From Sporolituus thermophilus DSM 23256 (GTDB taxonomy: Bacteria > Bacillota > Negativicutes > Sporomusales > Thermosinaceae): a stretch of DNA of 64,000 nt. The translations under genes were made by a program, and so were the position numbers. Location: contig NZ_FNBU01000009.1 of the NCBI RefSeq assembly GCF_900102435.1, positions 43,705-107,704 of the forward strand, read 5' to 3'. The notes beneath the pieces are model-generated. The model saw nothing but the letters and a program-made list of their open reading frames with translations. It did no database searches and was not told the origin of the DNA. Positions 19,401-30,431 of this stretch are shown here, piece by piece (the stretch's first letter is position 1; every line of letters starts with the position of its first letter).

Positions 19401-19444
19401 ACATCACCTCCGCGTAACCAAAAACGATTACACGGAGGTGATGT
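19401..19444. promoter_or_regulatory. Hairpin downstream of polC that sequesters a Shine-Dalgarno sequence
   Basis: ACATCACCTCCG 19401-19412 pairs with CGGAGGTGATGT 19433-19444, extended by GTAA/TTAC past a one-base mismatch. The 3' arm contains a perfect GGAGGTGAT, 7 bases before ATG 19448. On the + strand no T-run follows; on the minus strand the stem is followed by CTCTTCTTTTTT. It could be a polC 3' structure, a minus-strand terminator, or a translation switch. Confidence 0.55.
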
Positions 19445-19447
19445 TTC

Positions 19448-19516
19448 ATGGAGTATTGTTCACTCTCTAATACTGTCTTTCCTCTCAATTATCTTGGCTT
19501 TTCGCTTTACCTTTAG
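19448..19516 (+). CDS. Possible 22-codon leader ORF upstream of mgsA
   Basis: ATG 19448 to TAG 19514-19516 encodes MEYCSLSNTVFPLNYLGFSLYL-type peptide (22 residues, hydrophobic and aromatic). The ribosome binding site GGAGGTG (19434-19440) is consensus with ideal spacing but lies in the 3' arm of the hairpin. The mgsA promoter -35 overlaps its end. I recognise no family; it may be an accident of the hairpin. Confidence 0.25.
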   Translation: MEYCSLSNTVFPLNYLGFSLYL

Positions 19517-19534
19517 CAAGTTTTTGGGTATCAT
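19506..19534 (+). promoter_or_regulatory. Promoter for mgsA-lspA-rluD-pyrR
   Basis: TTTACC (19506-19511), 17 bases, TATCAT (19529-19534). The start point would be near 19541, giving about 30 nt of leader with AGGAGG before mgsA. Confidence 0.6.
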
Positions 19535-19570
19535 TTAAATATCGGAGACGAATTTAGGAGGAAGCCCTTT

Positions 19571-19936
19571 GTGCGTACGATCGCCCTTATTGCCCATGAT
19601 CGCAAAAAACAGGAAATGCTTGATTTTGTAATTGCCCACCGTGAAATATTGGCAAAACATAATTTAGTGGCCACGGCGACCACAGGAAGACTCATTAGCG
19701 AAAAGACCGGGCTGGCAGTTACCTCGTATTTATCGGGCCCGCTTGGCGGGGATTTACAAATCGGGGCGCGGATCGCCTGCAAAGAGATTGATCTGGTTAT
19801 TTTTTTGCGCGATCCTCTTACGGCTCAGCCTCATGAACCTGATATTACTGCCTTATTGCGGGTGTGCGACGTTCATAATATTCCAGTAGCGACCAATGAA
19901 CGGGGCGCCCATTTGATGCTCTCCGCTTTACTATAG
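19571..19936 (+). CDS. mgsA: Methylglyoxal synthase
   Basis: Converts dihydroxyacetone phosphate to methylglyoxal and phosphate, a glycolytic overflow bypass. The fold starts [13 protein letters not shown]. The phosphate site is TATTGRLI, the catalytic Asp61 is in [12 protein letters not shown], and [15 protein letters not shown] carries His88 and Asp91, matching the E. coli catalytic set. At 121 residues it is shorter than most because the C-terminal tail is missing. GTG 19571 follows AGGAGG. It begins an operon with lspA. Confidence 0.93.
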   Translation: MRTIALIAHDRKKQEMLDFVIAHREILAKHNLVATATTGRLISEKTGLAVTSYLSGPLGGDLQIGARIACKEIDLVIFLRDPLTAQPHEPDITALLRVCDVHNIPVATNERGAHLMLSALL

Positions 19937-19976
19937 ACGCGGATTTAGTGGGAAACAAGGATAGGAGCGAGAGTTT

Positions 19977-20415
19977 GTGCCGATATTATTACTGGTTGCG
20001 GGAATTGTAGTGCTGGACCAGTTATCGAAATTTTATTTTTTGTCACGGATGCTGCCTGGCGACTCTATTCCGATTATTTCTGGCATTTTTCATATAACTT
20101 TGATCCTAAACCCTGGAGCGGCATTTGGACTATTTGAACACCAAAGGATATTTTTTATTGTCGTGGCAGCCTTAATGCTAGGGGCAGTTGCTTATTATGT
20201 TCCACGAATCCCGGCAGGCATGACGCTGCTGCGTTGGGGTGCGGGGCTTATGGCTGGCGGCGCGGCCGGCAATGTAATCGACCGGATTAGGACTGGCTAT
20301 GTTGTCGATTTTTTCGATTTTCGCATTTGGCCGATTTTTAATATTGCTGATATTGCTATTGTGACCGGTGTGGCTTGCATTATCTTTACTCTGGTAAAAT
20401 CGGGGCAGGAAAAGG

Positions 20416-20435
<20 letters not shown>
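19977..20435 (+). CDS. lspA: Lipoprotein signal peptidase (signal peptidase II)
   Basis: Four-pass membrane aspartyl protease that removes signal peptides from lipidated prolipoproteins. The family boxes are VVLDQLSKFYF near the N-terminus, ILNPGAAFGLF, and the two catalytic Asp boxes GNVIDRIRTGYVVDFFDF and FNIADIAIV. Length (152 aa) is normal. GTG 19977 follows AGGAGCGAGAG. The 3' end overlaps the next gene by 20 bases. Confidence 0.97.
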
Positions 20436-21915
<1,480 letters not shown>

Positions 21916-21916
<1 letters not shown>

Positions 21917-21954
21917 AATAAAGGCTGATGCGTTAGCAGCATCAGCCTTTATTT
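21916..21954. terminator. Bidirectional terminator between pyrR and rqcH
   Basis: A 16-bp perfect stem, AAATAAAGGCTGATGC 21916-21931 and GCATCAGCCTTTATTT 21939-21954, with a 7-base loop. It serves both convergent genes; the last base of the pyrR stop and the whole rqcH stop lie within the stem. Confidence 0.85.
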
Positions 21955-23703
21955 ATCAATAAGGTTTGTTACGAGATTTTCGTCCGGTGTGACATAAAGA
22001 GTTTTTTGGTGCTCATAAATCACAAATCCTGGTTTGGCGCCGGCCGGCTTTTTTACATGCCGGCGTCTGGTAAAATCAACAGGGACATTAGATGATTGCC
22101 GGCCTTTGCTAAAGTAGGCCGCTATTTGCGCTGCTTCCCAAAGGTCCAGATCGTCCGGCTCTTCGCCGTGACACTGCAGGATAACGTGGGCTCCCGGCAT
22201 GTCTTTGGCATGCAGCCAAATGTCATCGGGGCGGGCAACTTTGAAAGTCACAAAATCATTTTGGATATTATTCTTGCCTGCAATGAATTTAAAGCCGCCC
22301 CGCGTTGTCCCGGTTAAGGGTGTCGACGGCGCCGGGACTTGTCGTCGGTTGCGACTATCTTGGGGAAGATAGCCTGCGGCAGCGAGTTCTTGACGGATTT
22401 CGTTAATTTCAGGCAAAGTGGTGGCCTGATTGAGAGATACTTGAATACTTTCCAGATACGCCAGCTCCTGACGGCGTTGTTGTAGCTGGGCGGCAATTAA
22501 TTCTTGGGCGCGCTTCAGCTTGCTATATTTAGCGTAAAAAGATTGGGCATTTTCAACCGGTGTCAGGAGAGGGTCTAGTTCGATGGTTACATAAGGGTCG
22601 TCTCCGTGAATATCATACAGATTTGGCAATTTTACCTGATTAACGCCTTTAGGGATTTGATAGACATTCGCCATAATTATATCGGCTAGCCGGCGCCATG
22701 TTTCGGCGGTGAGGGCTTCGTCACTTTCTTGTTTAAGGGCCGTTATTTTTCTTTGCAGGCGCGCTAATTCCGCCGATATAACTTTTTCCAGAACGTCTTT
22801 GTCCGGTAGCCGCCGGATTTTATCGAGACCGAGGGCAAAAATAACCGCTTCGTTCATTGTTGGGAAAAAGCAAGTTTTATAGCCGTTCAAATGTTCAAGC
22901 GGGTAGGCGGCGAGAGCAATAAGGGAGTCTTTGTCGTCTACAACCACGGCTGGTTGGATCGAACCGTTGCGCAAGGGACCCACAAGGTCCTGAACTGCTT
23001 CGGCCAGAGAAGCAAAGTCGGCCGTATCAAGCTGGTCTATTTTAATATCGGTAGGCAGGCCTGCACGCCACACAAGCTCTTTGGCGGTGAGAGGGCCAAT
23101 GCCAACGGATACGTCAATTATCGCTTTGGTCAATAATCCGTTTTTGACCGAACGGAGTTTAGTCAGAAAAATTTCGGTTGTATCATTTAGAAAGTTGACG
23201 CCGTCCCGTGCCGGCGGATGCAAATAGGGCTTGCCGGGGAGCACCTGGCGGTGGCGGCTCAGGGAAGCCGGTATGCGTCGGATGGCGTCAAGAATAGAAT
23301 TGTCATGGATAAAAATGATATTGCTATATTTACCCATAAGTTCTACCGCTAGTATTTTACTGGTTATACCGCCGGACTCATCGCGAACGTCAATCGTTAT
23401 GTAGGCAATGCGGTCAAGACCGTGCTGGGTGACGGCGGCAATGCGTCCGTTAACCAAGTGTTTACGCAGCAGCATGCAAAATGTTGGTGGTACAGCCGGG
23501 TTTTCTGGCGGGGTGTCACTTAGGTACAGGCAGGGACTAGCGGGGTTTACAGAAATAATCAAGCGTAGTGTTTCGTGGTGCTGGCGTACCCAGATTACCA
23601 GTGTATAGTCATCGGGCTGAAAAATTTTATCAATCCGTCCGCCGGTTAGTTTGGCATTTAGTTCCCATAGCAGCGGTGCAAGCGTTAATCCTTCAATATT
23701 CAT
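21949..23703 (-). CDS. rqcH: Ribosome quality control protein RqcH (NEMF/Rqc2/FbpA family)
   Basis: Binds stalled 50S-peptidyl-tRNA and recruits tRNA-Ala to add C-terminal alanine tails to stuck nascent chains. The 584-residue protein has the NFACT-N domain (residues 1-170) with the tRNA-contact pair Asp97-Arg98 at the same numbers as in Bacillus RqcH. Next come helix-hairpin-helix and coiled-coil segments (about 290-440) and the NFACT-R domain with DDIWLHAKDMPGAHVIL. Older annotation as fibronectin-binding protein is misleading. GGAGGA lies upstream of the ATG. Confidence 0.95.
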   Translation of the reverse strand: MNIEGLTLAPLLWELNAKLTGGRIDKIFQPDDYTLVIWVRQHHETLRLIISVNPASPCLYLSDTPPENPAVPPTFCMLLRKHLVNGRIAAVTQHGLDRIAYITIDVRDESGGITSKILAVELMGKYSNIIFIHDNSILDAIRRIPASLSRHRQVLPGKPYLHPPARDGVNFLNDTTEIFLTKLRSVKNGLLTKAIIDVSVGIGPLTAKELVWRAGLPTDIKIDQLDTADFASLAEAVQDLVGPLRNGSIQPAVVVDDKDSLIALAAYPLEHLNGYKTCFFPTMNEAVIFALGLDKIRRLPDKDVLEKVISAELARLQRKITALKQESDEALTAETWRRLADIIMANVYQIPKGVNQVKLPNLYDIHGDDPYVTIELDPLLTPVENAQSFYAKYSKLKRAQELIAAQLQQRRQELAYLESIQVSLNQATTLPEINEIRQELAAAGYLPQDSRNRRQVPAPSTPLTGTTRGGFKFIAGKNNIQNDFVTFKVARPDDIWLHAKDMPGAHVILQCHGEEPDDLDLWEAAQIAAYFSKGRQSSNVPVDFTRRRHVKKPAGAKPGFVIYEHQKTLYVTPDENLVTNLIDK

Positions 23704-23730
23704 AGTCGTCCTCCGTCATAATTTGGCAAT

Positions 23731-23759
23731 AGTATAACATTAGCGCTTCAGCAGGTCAA
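23731..23759 (-). promoter_or_regulatory. Sigma-A promoter for rqcH
   Basis: On the minus strand: TTGACC (23754-23759), 17 bases, TATACT (23731-23736), a near-consensus promoter 28 bases before the rqcH start. Confidence 0.75.
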
Positions 23760-23828
23760 ACCTGGTCTAATTGTTGTCGCACAGGAATAACATGGTAAAG
23801 AAAATCCATGTGGCGAGGTGGCTAGCAT

Positions 23829-26582
23829 ATGAATAGCGACAAATGGTATGCACGGACTGCAGATGAAGCGTTAGCATTCTGGCAGACTGATCCTTACGAT
23901 GGTTTGTCATCAAGCGAAGTGAAAGCGCGCTTAAATAAATTCGGGTTCAACCAAATGGCGGAAAAGCCGGCGGAGCCCTGGTGGAAATGTTTTTTGGCCC
24001 AGTTTCAGGATTTCATGGTCTTGGTACTTTTGGCCGCGACGCTTATTTCTGCTTTTTTGGGCGAATACTCTGACGCCGTAACCATCCTGGCGATTGTAAT
24101 CATCAACGCCATTTTGGGTTTTGTCCAGGAATACCGGGCCGAACAGTCCATGCAAGCTTTAAAGCAGCTTGCGGCCCCGTCGGCCAGGGTAATACGGAAC
24201 GGCATGGTTCAGCAAGTTGTTGCCCGTGAGTTGGTGCCGGGAGATATTCTTGTCCTGGAAGCAGGGGACAAAATTGCCGCCGACGGACGTCTGATCGACG
24301 ACTATAATCTGCAAGTCGAAGAGGCGGCCCTCACGGGAGAGTCGCTCCCTGTTCGTAAAATCGCCAATCGTCAATTCGGGGAAAACGTGCCGCTGGGCGA
24401 TCGAAAAAACATGATTTACGCTGGCACCAGTGTGACCCGTGGACGGGGTAAGGCGGTCGTCTGCGCTACCGGTATGAGGACAGAAATGGGACATATTGCC
24501 GGACTAATTCAGGCATCAGAAGAAGAGAACACTCCCCTGGAGCGCCGTCTGGAAAATCTCGGACGATGGCTGGTCTGGGGCTGTTTGGCCATTTGCTTTG
24601 TGGTTATGGTCACCGGCATTTTTAAAGGAGAACCTTTGTTTTTTATGTTAATGTCCGGTATCAGCCTGGCGGTCGCAGCCATTCCGGAGGGCTTGCCGGC
24701 GATAGTGACGGTTTCGCTTGCCCTTGGCGTACAGCGAATGATCAAACGCAATGCCATTGTCCGCAAACTGCCCGCCGTAGAAACGTTAGGATGCACAACC
24801 GTTATCTGTTCCGATAAAACAGGTACGCTGACGCAAAATGCCATGACGGTTCGCCGGATTTATACCGGAGGAAAGCTTTTCGACGTTTCTGGGACGGGTT
24901 ATGACATTAAAGGAGAATTTTTCTTAAACGGGCAGGAATTTGACCCCAAAAAGGATAACTCTTTACAAAAATGCTTATTAATTGGCGCTCTTTGCAATAA
25001 TAGTGTGGTAAAACAGAACAATGTGAGTATTACGGGACTCTGGCGCCGGAAAAACAGTTCGGGATGGACGGTGGAAGGCGATCCCACCGAGGGGGCGCTT
25101 GTCGTTGCCGCGGCGAAAGCCGGTATTTGGCGCGAAACCGTTGAAAAAGCAATAAGCCGCGCGGCGGAAATTCCTTTCGAATCGGAGCGCCGCCGGATGT
25201 CTGTCGTCTACCGGACGGCTGACGGAAACCACACTCTTTACGTTAAAGGTGCACCCGATACGGTTTTGGAACTTTGCCGCTATTATTACAACGGTACAAC
25301 CGAAGTGCCTCTGACGCCGGAACTGGTCGCGTCCATCACAGCGGCCAACGAGAGCATGACTTCCCAGGCCCTACGTGTTTTGGCCGTTGCTTATCGGAAC
25401 CTTTCCGCTGCTGAAGCGGTAAATGTCAGCGACGCAGAAGAGAGGGAACTTGTTTTTGTCGGCCTAGTTGGCATGATTGATCCGCCGCGGGAAGAGGCCA
25501 AAAGAGCTATAGCTTTGTGCAAACAAGCGGGCATTAAGACCGTGATGATTACGGGCGATCATCGCAATACAGCAATTGCTATTGCCAAAGAACTGCAAAT
25601 GTATAAGGATGATTCTGATAAAGCTCTTACCGGGGCGGAACTTGACGCTTTAAGCGACGCCCAATTAGCCAAAATAGCCAATCAGGTATCGGTCTATGCC
25701 CGCGTATCGCCGGCCCATAAGCTGCGGATTGTTCGTGCCCTTCGTCAAAACGGTCATATTGTGGCGATGACCGGCGATGGCGTTAACGATGCCCCTGCTA
25801 TTAAGGAAGCCGACATCGGCGTCGCCATGGGGATCACTGGAACTGACGTATCTAAGGAAGCTTCTTCTATGGTGCTGTTAGATGATAATTTTGCTACTAT
25901 TGTCGGTGCGGTAGAAGAAGGCCGGGGTATTTACGATAATATTCGCAAGTTTATCCGCTATCTTTTATCATGCAATATCGGTGAAGTGCTTACAATGTTT
26001 ATCGCCGCCCTTGCGGGAATGCCGCTCCCGCTATTACCAGTCCAAATTTTGTGGGTCAATCTTGTTACCGATGGCCTGCCGGCCATGGCGTTAGGCGTTG
26101 ATCCCAGCGATCCGGATATTATGAACCGACCGCCCCGCCACCCAGCCGAAAGTGTTTTTTCGCGCGGTTTAATCTGGATAATCGTTACCCGCGGCATCCA
26201 AATTGGGTTGAGCACGGTTTTGGTTTTTGCCGCTGTATATTATTGGAAAGGCGATTTATCGCTGGCCCGTACGATGGCCTTCAGTACATTGGTCTTCTGC
26301 CAGTTGTTCCATGTTTTTGATTGCCGTTCTGAAGTATTAACCATTCATGAGATTGGCATACTTACCAATAAGTTTCTTGTATTGGCTGTTTTCTGTTCAA
26401 TTACCATGCAATTGGCCGTAATCTATATCCCTTTCCTGCGCGGTATCTTTGAAACAGCTCCTTTATCGCTTATCGACTGGGCATGTGTGTTGGTTGTTTC
26501 CGGCTGGACTTTTATTCTCAGCACGTTACGGCATTTCTTGCGGCGGCGCCCTGGACGGCGCTATGCCGTAAGTTATAGATAA
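23829..26582 (+). CDS. Calcium-transporting P-type ATPase (P2A type)
   Basis: A 917-residue Ca2+ efflux pump of the SERCA-like group, homologous in kind and position to Bacillus YloB. Cation ATPase N-domain (residues 1-75), actuator loop with LTGES (168-172), phosphorylation site [11 protein letters not shown] (Asp329), nucleotide domain, hinge [21 protein letters not shown], and about ten membrane segments. Calcium ligands of site II are present: Glu287 in [10 protein letters not shown], Asn and Glu in [10 protein letters not shown], and Asn and Asp in [14 protein letters not shown] 23829 follows GAGGTGG. It is divergent from rqcH and followed 30 bases on by dapF. Confidence 0.93.
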   Translation: MNSDKWYARTADEALAFWQTDPYDGLSSSEVKARLNKFGFNQMAEKPAEPWWKCFLAQFQDFMVLVLLAATLISAFLGEYSDAVTILAIVIINAILGFVQEYRAEQSMQALKQLAAPSARVIRNGMVQQVVARELVPGDILVLEAGDKIAADGRLIDDYNLQVEEAALTGESLPVRKIANRQFGENVPLGDRKNMIYAGTSVTRGRGKAVVCATGMRTEMGHIAGLIQASEEENTPLERRLENLGRWLVWGCLAICFVVMVTGIFKGEPLFFMLMSGISLAVAAIPEGLPAIVTVSLALGVQRMIKRNAIVRKLPAVETLGCTTVICSDKTGTLTQNAMTVRRIYTGGKLFDVSGTGYDIKGEFFLNGQEFDPKKDNSLQKCLLIGALCNNSVVKQNNVSITGLWRRKNSSGWTVEGDPTEGALVVAAAKAGIWRETVEKAISRAAEIPFESERRRMSVVYRTADGNHTLYVKGAPDTVLELCRYYYNGTTEVPLTPELVASITAANESMTSQALRVLAVAYRNLSAAEAVNVSDAEERELVFVGLVGMIDPPREEAKRAIALCKQAGIKTVMITGDHRNTAIAIAKELQMYKDDSDKALTGAELDALSDAQLAKIANQVSVYARVSPAHKLRIVRALRQNGHIVAMTGDGVNDAPAIKEADIGVAMGITGTDVSKEASSMVLLDDNFATIVGAVEEGRGIYDNIRKFIRYLLSCNIGEVLTMFIAALAGMPLPLLPVQILWVNLVTDGLPAMALGVDPSDPDIMNRPPRHPAESVFSRGLIWIIVTRGIQIGLSTVLVFAAVYYWKGDLSLARTMAFSTLVFCQLFHVFDCRSEVLTIHEIGILTNKFLVLAVFCSITMQLAVIYIPFLRGIFETAPLSLIDWACVLVVSGWTFILSTLRHFLRRRPGRRYAVSYR

Positions 26583-26612
26583 TTGCCACGAGCGCATCAG
26601 GAGGAAAGAATA

Positions 26613-27452
26613 ATGCAGTTCACAAAATGGCACGGACAAGGCAATGACTTTGTTATTGTTAACGGCTTTCAAGAGAAAATTGAGGACTATGCCCAAGCGG
26701 CGGTTAAAATCTGCGACCGTCATTTTGGGATAGGCGCCGATGGTTTAGTTATCGTCGGACCTTCGGAAACGGCCGATTTTCGGATGCGCATATTTAACTC
26801 CGACGGTAGCGAAGCGGAAATGTGTGGCAATGTGACTCGCTGCGTCGCTCGCTATGTCTATAAATACGGTCTTACGGACAAAACGAAAATTACTTTAGAG
26901 ACCCTTGCCGGCCCCATTAAGCCCGAACTTGTTTTTGAAAATGGCGTTTTTCGAACCGTCCGGGTTGACATGGGTGAACCGCGCTTAAAGCGGGCACAGA
27001 TTCCTATGATAGGCGAACCTGACGTGGAAGCTATTAACGTTCCGCTTGTGGTTAATGACAGGACTTATAACATTACTTGTGTATCGATGGGCAATCCTCA
27101 CTGCGTGATTTTTGTGGACGATGTTGAGGAAATTGATTTACCGGCTATAGGGCCGCTCATCGAAAACCATCCAATCTTTCCCCGCAAAACAAACGTTGAG
27201 TTTGTTCAGGTGTTAAACGACCGTGAAATGCGGATGCGTGTCTGGGAGCGAGGCGCGGGTATTACCTTGGCCTGCGGAACCGGAGCAAGCGCTACACTGG
27301 TGGCAGCCGTACTGAACGGAAAGGCAGGCCGGATGGCTACCATTCACCTGGACGGTGGCGATTTAGTTGTCGAATGGGGTAACGATAACCATGTTTATAT
27401 GTCTGGTCCAGCCGTAGAAGTATTCCGCGGTGAATACTTATTGAGTTTGTAG
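26613..27452 (+). CDS. dapF: Diaminopimelate epimerase
   Basis: Interconverts LL- and meso-diaminopimelate for lysine and peptidoglycan. The two catalytic Cys are in SEAEMCGNVTRC and TLACGTGASATLVA, each in its half of the pseudo-symmetric fold. KWHGQGNDFVIVNG near the start is the family opening. Length (279 aa) is normal. ATG 26613 follows CAGGAGGAA. A strong terminator follows. Confidence 0.97.
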   Translation: MQFTKWHGQGNDFVIVNGFQEKIEDYAQAAVKICDRHFGIGADGLVIVGPSETADFRMRIFNSDGSEAEMCGNVTRCVARYVYKYGLTDKTKITLETLAGPIKPELVFENGVFRTVRVDMGEPRLKRAQIPMIGEPDVEAINVPLVVNDRTYNITCVSMGNPHCVIFVDDVEEIDLPAIGPLIENHPIFPRKTNVEFVQVLNDREMRMRVWERGAGITLACGTGASATLVAAVLNGKAGRMATIHLDGGDLVVEWGNDNHVYMSGPAVEVFRGEYLLSL

Positions 27453-27457
27453 ATAAC

Positions 27458-27485
27458 GGAGCCTCTTCTTGAGGCTCCTTTTTTT
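27458..27485 (+). terminator. Rho-independent terminator after dapF
   Basis: GGAGCCTC 27458-27465, loop TTCTT, GAGGCTCC 27471-27478, then seven T. Confidence 0.9.
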
Positions 27486-27572
27486 AAACTATGTACCTGG
27501 TATTTAAAAGGAAATTTTTTACAAAAAAATAATATAATAATAATAAATATATAAGAGGTAGGGGGTGCCGAA

Positions 27573-28172
27573 ATGAGGATAGTTTGTGCCGCTGTCGTGA
27601 TTATGTTTTTGCTGTGCAATCAGGCTTTGGCTATTGCCCCTGTTAATGCTGTGATGATGAAAGAAGCGCAAAGATATGGGATAGAGAAAGCCCATGTGTC
27701 CCTAGATGAATTCCTTATTGCTTGGACAGCCTATGAAGAGCAGGCAGTTGTCCTGGATGAGATGACGGAACGCGCACATTTATATACACCGTATTTGCTT
27801 TTGGCTTGTGATGCGCGGGAAAAAACCCAAAAGTCTCAGCCGATAAAACTAAGCGACAGTGAAAAGATATTGGCCGATTACGCCGGGTTTCTAGCGTTCA
27901 GCGTCACCTTGGTCGGCAATAGTAAAGACTTCGCAAAAACGGTAAACGCCGTTATAAAACAAGGTCGGCGGGGTATTACCGCCGATCAGATTAATATACC
28001 TGGTGAAGCTACTGTCATTGTTAACAAAGGGACGCAAAAGCTCTACGTTGTGCAAGCATATCTCTATTTTAAAGAACGGAATATAGATGCGAACAAGCCG
28101 GCTATATTGGTTGTTACAGCGTATGACCAGAAAAAACACAGCTTTTATTTTGATTTACCAAACATTAAGTAA
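27573..28172 (+). CDS. Predicted secreted protein, unknown function
   Basis: A 199-residue protein I do not recognise. Residues 1-20 form a signal peptide ending in ALA (cleavage predicted after NQALA). The mature part has no Cys. It is mixed alpha/beta, with a late strand-rich stretch (ATVIVNKGTQKLYVVQAYLYF and ILVVTAYDQKKHSFYF) that could form a small beta domain. ATG 27573 follows AGGTAGGGGGTG. It stands alone between two terminators, behind a very A/T-rich stretch (27515-27555) that probably holds its promoter. Confidence 0.75.
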   Translation: MRIVCAAVVIMFLLCNQALAIAPVNAVMMKEAQRYGIEKAHVSLDEFLIAWTAYEEQAVVLDEMTERAHLYTPYLLLACDAREKTQKSQPIKLSDSEKILADYAGFLAFSVTLVGNSKDFAKTVNAVIKQGRRGITADQINIPGEATVIVNKGTQKLYVVQAYLYFKERNIDANKPAILVVTAYDQKKHSFYFDLPNIK

Positions 28173-28193
28173 AAAATGAATTAGGTACTGTAC

Positions 28194-28217
28194 GGAGGGC
28201 AAAAGCCCCTCCTTTTT
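28194..28217 (+). terminator. Terminator after the secreted protein gene
   Basis: GGAGGGC 28194-28200, AAAA loop, GCCCCTCC 28205-28212 (one bulged C), then five T. Confidence 0.8.
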
Positions 28218-28341
28218 CTATTGCTTTTTTCCGGCGAAAAAAGGAATTATAGGAAGTAAGGCGAAGTAATTTTAAAAAATCATGGTTTAAATATATTTTT
28301 TGCCGTCAATAATAACAACGCGAAGGAAGGTGCATCATCTG

Positions 28342-29226
28342 GTGCTCAAAAGTATGACTGGATTTGGTCGCGGGGAATATATCGACAGCAATCATCGTTT
28401 TACCGTCGAAATTAAAGCTGTAAATCATCGTTATACCGAAATTGGAATCCGGGCGCCGAAAAATCTGGGGGCTTTGGAGGACAAAATTCGCCGTAGCATT
28501 GCCCAAGCGTTGTCCCGAGGCCGCGTTGATATATATATTGCCATGGAAGAATTTGGCGAGCAGCAACGGATGGTTAGGGTTGACAAAGAATTGGCAATGG
28601 CTTACCATAATGCAATGAGAGAATTAGCGGGGTTATTGAACAGCTCGGCCGTGGATTTTACGTCGCTTATTGCAAGGTTTCCTGATGTTCTGAAAGTGGA
28701 AGAAAAAGAGCAAGATGTCCTGAAGTTATGGCCCAAATTAGCGGAAGCAATGGATGCAGCTATCGGCAATCTCCTCGCTATGCGTTTGGCCGAGGGCGCC
28801 AACATACAAGCTGATTTGACAACGCGAATTGCCAAAATAGAGAGTTATGTTCAGCAGCTTGAAGAGCGGATGCCGGTAGTGCTGGAAGAATATCGCGCCA
28901 AACTGCTGGCACGCATGCGCGATGCCTTGACTGCTATAGGGGCCGAGCCTGACGAGACGCGGTTGCTCCAAGAGGTGGCTTGTTTTGCCGACCGGACTAA
29001 TATTGCGGAAGAACTGGTACGGCTAAAGAGCCATCTTGCCCAGTTTCGTTCCACTCTGGACGCTGATGAGGCTGTAGGAAGAAAGTTGGACTTTATCGTG
29101 CAGGAGATCAACCGCGAAACCAATACCATTGCCTCCAAGGCCAACGATTTCGCTGTTGCGAACATTGTTGTTGAAATTAAAAGTGAGATTGAGAAGGTCA
29201 GAGAGCAAATCCAAAACATAGAGTAA
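28342..29226 (+). CDS. yicC: YicC/YloC family endoribonuclease
   Basis: A 294-residue member of the YicC family, reported as an RNase involved in small-RNA turnover in E. coli and as a stress-related gene in Bacillus (yloC). It starts LKSMTGFGRGE, the family hallmark, and ends with KLDFIVQEINRETNTIASKA and EIEKVREQIQN. GTG 28342 is chosen because it gives the canonical N-terminus; GGAAGGTG lies upstream. It leads the remA-gmk-rpoZ-coaBC run, the same order as Bacillus. Confidence 0.93.
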   Translation: MLKSMTGFGRGEYIDSNHRFTVEIKAVNHRYTEIGIRAPKNLGALEDKIRRSIAQALSRGRVDIYIAMEEFGEQQRMVRVDKELAMAYHNAMRELAGLLNSSAVDFTSLIARFPDVLKVEEKEQDVLKLWPKLAEAMDAAIGNLLAMRLAEGANIQADLTTRIAKIESYVQQLEERMPVVLEEYRAKLLARMRDALTAIGAEPDETRLLQEVACFADRTNIAEELVRLKSHLAQFRSTLDADEAVGRKLDFIVQEINRETNTIASKANDFAVANIVVEIKSEIEKVREQIQNIE

Positions 29227-29280
29227 TATAGAGTAATAAAATGTGAAGCGCAGCCAGAATTTTATTAGGGGGAATTTATT

Positions 29281-29547
29281 ATGGAGATTAAACTTATTAA
29301 TATTGGTTTTGGCAATATCGTATCGGCTAACCGTATTGTTAGCATTGTTAGCCCCGAATCGGCTCCCATCAAACGAATTATTCAAGAAGCCCGTGACAGA
29401 GGGATGTTAATTGACGCGACTTATGGCCGCCGTACTCGCGCCGTTATTATCGCCGATAGTGATCACGTCATTCTCTCAGCTGTTCAGCCCGAAACGGTTG
29501 CCCATCGTTTGGCCAGCAAGGATACAAGCGATGATACGGCGGAATAG
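29281..29547 (+). CDS. remA: Extracellular matrix regulator RemA (DUF370)
   Basis: An 88-residue DNA-binding regulator that activates matrix and osmoprotection genes in Bacillus. The sequence is typical throughout: [40 protein letters not shown] and [23 protein letters not shown] 29281 follows AGGGGGAA. Conserved placement between yicC and gmk supports the assignment; target genes here are unknown. Confidence 0.94.
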   Translation: MEIKLINIGFGNIVSANRIVSIVSPESAPIKRIIQEARDRGMLIDATYGRRTRAVIIADSDHVILSAVQPETVAHRLASKDTSDDTAE

Positions 29548-29568
29548 ACACTGAAAGGAGACTCGCAA

Positions 29569-30198
29569 ATGGCGCAGCAAGGGATCTTAATTGTGCTTTC
29601 CGGGCCGTCCGGGACAGGTAAAGGGACGATTTGCCGGGAATTGCTGCGTAATGATCCTAATTTATATTACTCAATCTCAGCCACCACCCGCTCACCCCGT
29701 ACCGGGGAGGTGAACGGGGTTAACTATTGGTTTGTATCTCGCGAAAAATTTCAAGCCATGATTGAAAACGATGAGCTGCTTGAATGGGCCGAAGTGTACG
29801 GGAACTTTTATGGAACACCGCGGCAATATGTAATGGATTTACTAAATGGTGGCAAGGATGTTTTGTTGGAGATCGATATCCAGGGCGCGTTGCAGATTAA
29901 AAAGAAGTTTCCCCAGGGGGTATTCATATATATCTTGCCGCCCTCTTTGGACGAACTGGCGGATCGCATTCATAAACGAGGGACTGACAGTGCTGAAGCG
30001 ATTAAACAACGGTTAAGCTGTGTAACGAGTGAATTAAGCTGCGCTTATAACTACCATTATTTGGTTGTGAACGACGAAGTGGAGCGTGCAGTACACAAAA
30101 TAGCCGCAATTATTACGGCGGAAAAATGCCGGGTGGAGCGCAACAATGGCTTGATTGACAGCATTTGTCAAACTTCACGGAACGTACTAAAACTTTAA
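29569..30198 (+). CDS. gmk: Guanylate kinase
   Basis: Phosphorylates GMP to GDP. P-loop LSGPSGTGKGTICREL (residues 10-25), GMP-binding segment TTRSPRTGEVNGVNYWFV, and DVLLEIDIQGALQIKKKFP. Length (209 aa) is usual. ATG 29569 follows AAAGGAGA. Co-oriented with rpoZ 14 bases downstream. Confidence 0.97.
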   Translation: MAQQGILIVLSGPSGTGKGTICRELLRNDPNLYYSISATTRSPRTGEVNGVNYWFVSREKFQAMIENDELLEWAEVYGNFYGTPRQYVMDLLNGGKDVLLEIDIQGALQIKKKFPQGVFIYILPPSLDELADRIHKRGTDSAEAIKQRLSCVTSELSCAYNYHYLVVNDEVERAVHKIAAIITAEKCRVERNNGLIDSICQTSRNVLKL

Positions 30199-30212
30199 AG
30201 GAGGGAGTCTGG

Positions 30213-30419
30213 TTGATTCGTCCATCCTTAGACGTTTTAATTGATAAAGTTGACAGTAAATATACATTAGTCGTTCTTGCAGCAAAGCGGGCCCGGGAAA
30301 TTATGAATGGTGAGCCTCCGCTTGTGGAAAGCAAATCGAATAAACCCGTTACCATAGCCTTGGAAGAGGTTGCCCAAGGCAAAATTACTTATGAACGTAC
30401 CAAGACAGGTATTAAGTAG
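30213..30419 (+). CDS. rpoZ: RNA polymerase omega subunit
   Basis: A 68-residue subunit that helps assemble and stabilise beta-prime. The diagnostic core is RPSLDVLIDKVDSKYTLVVL followed by AAKRAREI, with a C-terminal VTIALEEVAQGKITYE. TTG 30213 follows AAAGGAGGGAG. It sits between gmk and coaBC, the standard order. Confidence 0.95.
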   Translation: MIRPSLDVLIDKVDSKYTLVVLAAKRAREIMNGEPPLVESKSNKPVTIALEEVAQGKITYERTKTGIK

Positions 30420-30431
30420 GAGGCCACCGTG

